From: an uncultured Actinomycetes bacterium
Lineage (GTDB): Bacteria > Actinomycetota > Acidimicrobiia > Acidimicrobiales > SZUA-35
Length of the DNA stretch: 34,876 bases
Direction of reading: 5' to 3'
Assembly (NCBI GenBank): GCA_902826025.1
Contig: CADEDH010000014.1
Span: 59,833-94,708 of the forward strand
Shown here: one piece after another, positions 32,524 through 34,876 of the stretch
Layout of the letters: each line of letters starts with the position of its first letter
Numbering within the stretch: position 1 is the first letter of the stretch
Notes under the pieces: generated by a model
The model's database searches: none
What the model saw: only the letters and a program-made list of their open reading frames with translations
Told to the model about the DNA's origin: nothing
Program-made: the position numbers and the translations under genes

Positions 32524-33129
32524 ATGTCGTCGTGGAAGACCGGCCGGCCGCGCTGGCGGGGCGTGGTCGCTGCTCTGACCCTGGCACTCGGCGCCGGGCT
32601 GACGGTCGCCGGCTGCGGCACCAGCGAGACGACACCCGCCACCGGGGTGGAGGTGAGCGGGGCCTGGGCCCGCACCTCAGCGTCGGGAGCCACCACCGGA
32701 GTGGTCTACATGACGATCACGGGCAATCAGACCGACCGCCTCGAGTCGCTCACCGTCGACCCGTCGATCGCCGCCGCCGCCGAGCTCCACCAGATGGTGG
32801 CGGCCGACGGCACCGTGGTGGCCGGCAGCGACAGCGGCGGTGGGGGCGGCGGCCATCACGACCACGGCGGGGGCGGCGGTGGCGACGATGCGGGGGCCGA
32901 CAGTGGCGCCGACACCGGCAGCGAGCAGGCCATGATCATGAAGCCGGTGACCGGCGGGCTGGCCATCCCGACGGGCCGTGACATCGTGCTCGGCCCCGGC
33001 GGCTACCACGTCATGCTGCAGGAGTTGGCTCACCCCCTGGCCGCCGGCGACTCGTTCCCCCTGGTGCTCCACTTCCAGCGGGCGGGCGACCAGACGGTCG
33101 ACGTCGAGGTCCGCGACGATGCCCCGTAA
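32524..33129 (+). CDS. PCu(A)C-type copper chaperone lipoprotein
   Basis: This 201-residue lipoprotein (lipobox ending at Cys31) belongs to the PCu(A)C/DUF461 family, which binds Cu(I) outside the membrane and delivers it to cytochrome oxidase. The copper motif is present as H89 and M91 in ELHQM, M138 in MIMKPV, and H162 and M164 in GGYHVM. In typical members about ten residues separate the first HxM from the Met; here an insertion of about 35 residues (102-135) intervenes, made of poly-Gly, HHDH and Asp-rich sequence. The added histidines may bind extra metal. The 3' end overlaps the cytochrome c gene by 11 bases. Confidence 0.9.
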   Translation: MSSWKTGRPRWRGVVAALTLALGAGLTVAGCGTSETTPATGVEVSGAWARTSASGATTGVVYMTITGNQTDRLESLTVDPSIAAAAELHQMVAADGTVVAGSDSGGGGGGHHDHGGGGGGDDAGADSGADTGSEQAMIMKPVTGGLAIPTGRDIVLGPGGYHVMLQELAHPLAAGDSFPLVLHFQRAGDQTVDVEVRDDAP

Positions 33130-33508
33130 CCGCCGCCGGATCGGGACGGGCTTCGCCGCCCTCGCTCTCGCCCTCGCCGCCTGCGGCAGCGACGACTCGG
33201 CCTCCGGCGTGTCGTTGCCCCCATCGGCGGCCGAGGGGCGCCAGCTGGCGATCGACGCTGGCTGCGCCGGATGTCATGGCAAGGACGGCCAGGGCGGGGT
33301 GGGCCCGGCTTGGACCGGCCTGGCCGGTTCCACCGTCAACCTGGCCGACGGCACCGCCGTGGTGGCCGACGACGACTACCTCCGGCGGTCAATCACCGAC
33401 CCCCGGGCCCAGATCCCGGCCGGCTACACCATGGTCATGCCCATCAACACCACGCTCACCCCGGATCAGATCGACAGCCTGGTGGCCTACATCAACGCGC
33501 TGAGCTGA
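33119..33508 (+). CDS. Small cytochrome c lipoprotein
   Basis: This 129-residue lipoprotein (lipobox LAAC, Cys22) carries one c-type haem site, CAGCH (49-53), and a probable axial Met in GYTMVMP. The C-terminal DDYLRRSITDPRAQIPAGY and TPDQIDSLVAYINAL are typical of cytochrome c domains found as partners of, or fused to, cytochrome oxidase subunit II. The ATG at 33119 overlaps the chaperone gene by 11 bases, so the two are translationally linked. It is probably an electron carrier tied to the membrane near an oxidase; no oxidase subunit is in the window. A longer upstream frame would lack the signal peptide at its start. Confidence 0.9.
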   Translation: MPRNRRRIGTGFAALALALAACGSDDSASGVSLPPSAAEGRQLAIDAGCAGCHGKDGQGGVGPAWTGLAGSTVNLADGTAVVADDDYLRRSITDPRAQIPAGYTMVMPINTTLTPDQIDSLVAYINALS

Positions 33509-33536
33509 CGGGCTGAGCTGACGCGGGCGGGGCGGG

Positions 33537-34433
33537 CTAGCTACCGCGGGCGGCCAGCGCCTCGGCCAGGGTCAGGATGCGGCGGGCCTGGGTGAAGTGG
33601 GGCACGTCGACCATCTGGCCCTCGAACCGGAAGGCCATCCGGCCGGCCGCCTGCTGTACCTCCAGCTCGGCCAGCAGGGCCCGGGCCCGGGCCACGTCCT
33701 CGGCCGACGGGGTGAACACCTCGTTGATCACGTCGATCTGGCTGGGGTGGATGCTGATCTTGCCGGTGAAGCCCACCCAGGCCCCGTCGAGGCAGTCGCG
33801 GCGCAGGCCGTCGGGGTCGGTCACGTCGGTGAACACCGTGTCCAACGGCTGCACGCCGGCGGCAGAGGCCGAGATCAAGCAGGCCGTGCGGGCGTGCTCG
33901 AACACCGGCAGGTACTTCCCGTCGGGGCCTCGGTTGCGACGGGCCCCCAGGGCGGCCGACAGGTCCTCGGCCCCCCAGCTCAGGGCGTCAACCCGGGGTA
34001 CGCAGGGGATGTCGGCGATGTTCTGGAACCCCCGGGCCGTCTCGGTGCCCAGCACCACCAGCTTCACCGAGCCCGGCTCGTGGCCGTGCTGGGCTTCCAG
34101 CTGCGACACCACCCGGTCGACCAGGCGCACATCGTCGGCGCCGGAGACCTTGGGAACGAGATAGGAGTCGGGCGGGTCGACCATGGTCGCTTCCATGTCG
34201 GCCCGGAACCACGGGGTGTCGATCGGGTTTATCCGCACCATCCGCTCGTGGGGCCCGAAGTCGACGTCGCGCAGCCAGGAGCAGATCACCTCCCGGGCCG
34301 AGTCCTTGTTCTCGGGGGTGACGGCGTCTTCCAGGTCGAGCACCAGGGCGTCGGCCTCGGTGGCCAACGCCTTGTTCAGCATCTTCTCTGACGCCCCGGG
34401 CACGAAGTGGGCGCAACGACGGACACGAGCCAT
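33537..34433 (-). CDS. CitE-like CoA-ester lyase (HpcH/HpaI family)
   Basis: This 298-residue TIM-barrel protein belongs to the HpcH/HpaI aldolase/CitE group, which includes citrate lyase beta subunit and malyl-CoA/beta-methylmalyl-CoA lyases. VLDLEDAVTPENKDSAR holds the first acidic metal and substrate residues, RINPIDTPWF the second conserved segment, and KLVVLGTETARGF the metal-binding Glu. GFTGKISIHPSQI is the conserved C-terminal loop. The start ATG has GGAGGGAG upstream. It follows the MaoC gene by 18 bases on the same strand. The pair could act on mesaconyl/methylmalyl-type CoA esters. Confidence 0.9.
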   Translation of the reverse strand: MARVRRCAHFVPGASEKMLNKALATEADALVLDLEDAVTPENKDSAREVICSWLRDVDFGPHERMVRINPIDTPWFRADMEATMVDPPDSYLVPKVSGADDVRLVDRVVSQLEAQHGHEPGSVKLVVLGTETARGFQNIADIPCVPRVDALSWGAEDLSAALGARRNRGPDGKYLPVFEHARTACLISASAAGVQPLDTVFTDVTDPDGLRRDCLDGAWVGFTGKISIHPSQIDVINEVFTPSAEDVARARALLAELEVQQAAGRMAFRFEGQMVDVPHFTQARRILTLAEALAARGS

Positions 34434-34451
34434 GATCTGCTCCCTCCGGTC

Positions 34452-34876
34452 CTACTGCTCGGTCTTCAGCGACGAGCGCTTGATCATCATGCCCTTGCGG
34501 ATGCAGGTGCAGACGAGCTCGCCCCGCTGGTTGTGGCCCTGGTGCTCGAAGGTCACGATGCCCCACTCGGGGCGGCTGTTCGACTCCCGCTTCTCCTTCA
34601 CCACGGTGGAGGAGTAGAGCGTGTCGCCGATGAACACGGGGTTGGGGAACCGGGTCTCGTCGAAGCCCAGATTGCCCACGGTGGTGCCCAGCGTGGTCTC
34701 GCCCACCGACAGGCCGATCACGGTGGCCAGGGTGAACAGCGAGTTGACCAGGATCTGGCCGAACTGCGACTTGCTGGCGAACTCGGCATCCAGGTGGAGG
34801 GGCTGCACGTTCATCGACAGTGTGGTGAACAGCAGGTTGTCGGTCTCGGTGACCGTGCGGCCGGGCTGGTGCTCGT
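34452..34876 (-). CDS. MaoC-family hydratase, N-terminus beyond edge
   Basis: About 141 C-terminal codons are visible; the start lies beyond the right edge. The fragment has the hot-dog fold pattern of MaoC-like enoyl-CoA hydratases. TVTETDNLLFTTLSMNVQP and HLDAEFASKSQFG are the hydratase motif region, including the Asp/His pair, and NPVFIGDTLYSSTVVKEKRE is the second half. An ATG at 34814 is internal to the conserved motif, so it is not the true start. Together with the downstream CitE-like lyase it suggests a mesaconyl-CoA hydratase-type step; that is inference. Confidence 0.88.
   Translation of the reverse strand, partial: EHQPGRTVTETDNLLFTTLSMNVQPLHLDAEFASKSQFGQILVNSLFTLATVIGLSVGETTLGTTVGNLGFDETRFPNPVFIGDTLYSSTVVKEKRESNSRPEWGIVTFEHQGHNQRGELVCTCIRKGMMIKRSSLKTEQ

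Overview
The window is about 34.9 kb of very GC-rich DNA with dense, mostly short-spaced genes, frequent GTG/TTG starts, actinobacterial-type -10 elements (TAnnnT) and several apparently leaderless genes. This points to a high-GC actinobacterium; the mix of gene types and the Asp/Gly/Ala-rich proteins would suit an Acidimicrobiia-like lineage, but that placement is inference. No rRNA, tRNA, CRISPR array, insertion sequence or phage gene was seen, and there is no gene-free stretch above 300 bases.

Layout. (1) 1-1960: the N-terminal part of a long, acidic, Pro/Ala-rich, probably disordered protein running off the left edge, then a 3-methyladenine DNA glycosylase I, both on the minus strand. (2) 2121-6443: an LCP-family (LytR-CpsA-Psr) glycopolymer transferase, convergent with a minus-strand sulfate-activation operon cysD-cysN-cysC (ATP sulfurylase plus APS kinase), which makes PAPS. 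(3) 6625-15894: a polysaccharide locus. It holds a Wzz/BY-kinase-like protein whose three nucleotide-binding motifs are all degraded, an O-antigen-ligase/polymerase-like membrane protein, a GH26-like lipoprotein whose N-terminus is encoded by a 120-bp palindrome, a Wzx-like flippase, an APH-fold kinase, an ALG14/ALG13-type split glycosyltransferase and a GT2 glycosyltransferase. With LCP on one side and PAPS synthesis between, one reading is assembly of a Wzx/Wzy-type exported polysaccharide that may be sulfated. (4) 16065-18206: a large flotillin-like SPFH protein, closed by a perfect 17-bp hairpin. (5) 18290-25852: metabolic and housekeeping genes: purU, an unrecognised protein, an SMP-30/gluconolactonase-like protein, an amidohydrolase, an HD phosphohydrolase overlapping a metallophosphoesterase, a PhyH-type dioxygenase and an EVE-domain protein. 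(6) 25868-29443: a minus-strand set of a PRISE-like SDR, an AAA+ ATPase and a lipoprotein. (7) 29614-30705: a zinc alcohol dehydrogenase. (8) 30795-33508: a divergent module of a PepSY membrane protein facing a PCu(A)C copper chaperone and a cytochrome c lipoprotein, probably for copper handling or respiratory copper-centre assembly. (9) 33537-34876: a CitE-like lyase and a MaoC-type hydratase cut by the right edge, probably one CoA-ester pathway.

The strongest leads are the catalytically degraded BY-kinase-like protein, the palindrome built into the start of the GH26-like lipoprotein, the pairing of PAPS synthesis with a polysaccharide locus, the Gly/His insertion in the copper chaperone, and a recurring leaderless-promoter layout. 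Nothing here can be shown from sequence alone to be a wholly new system.
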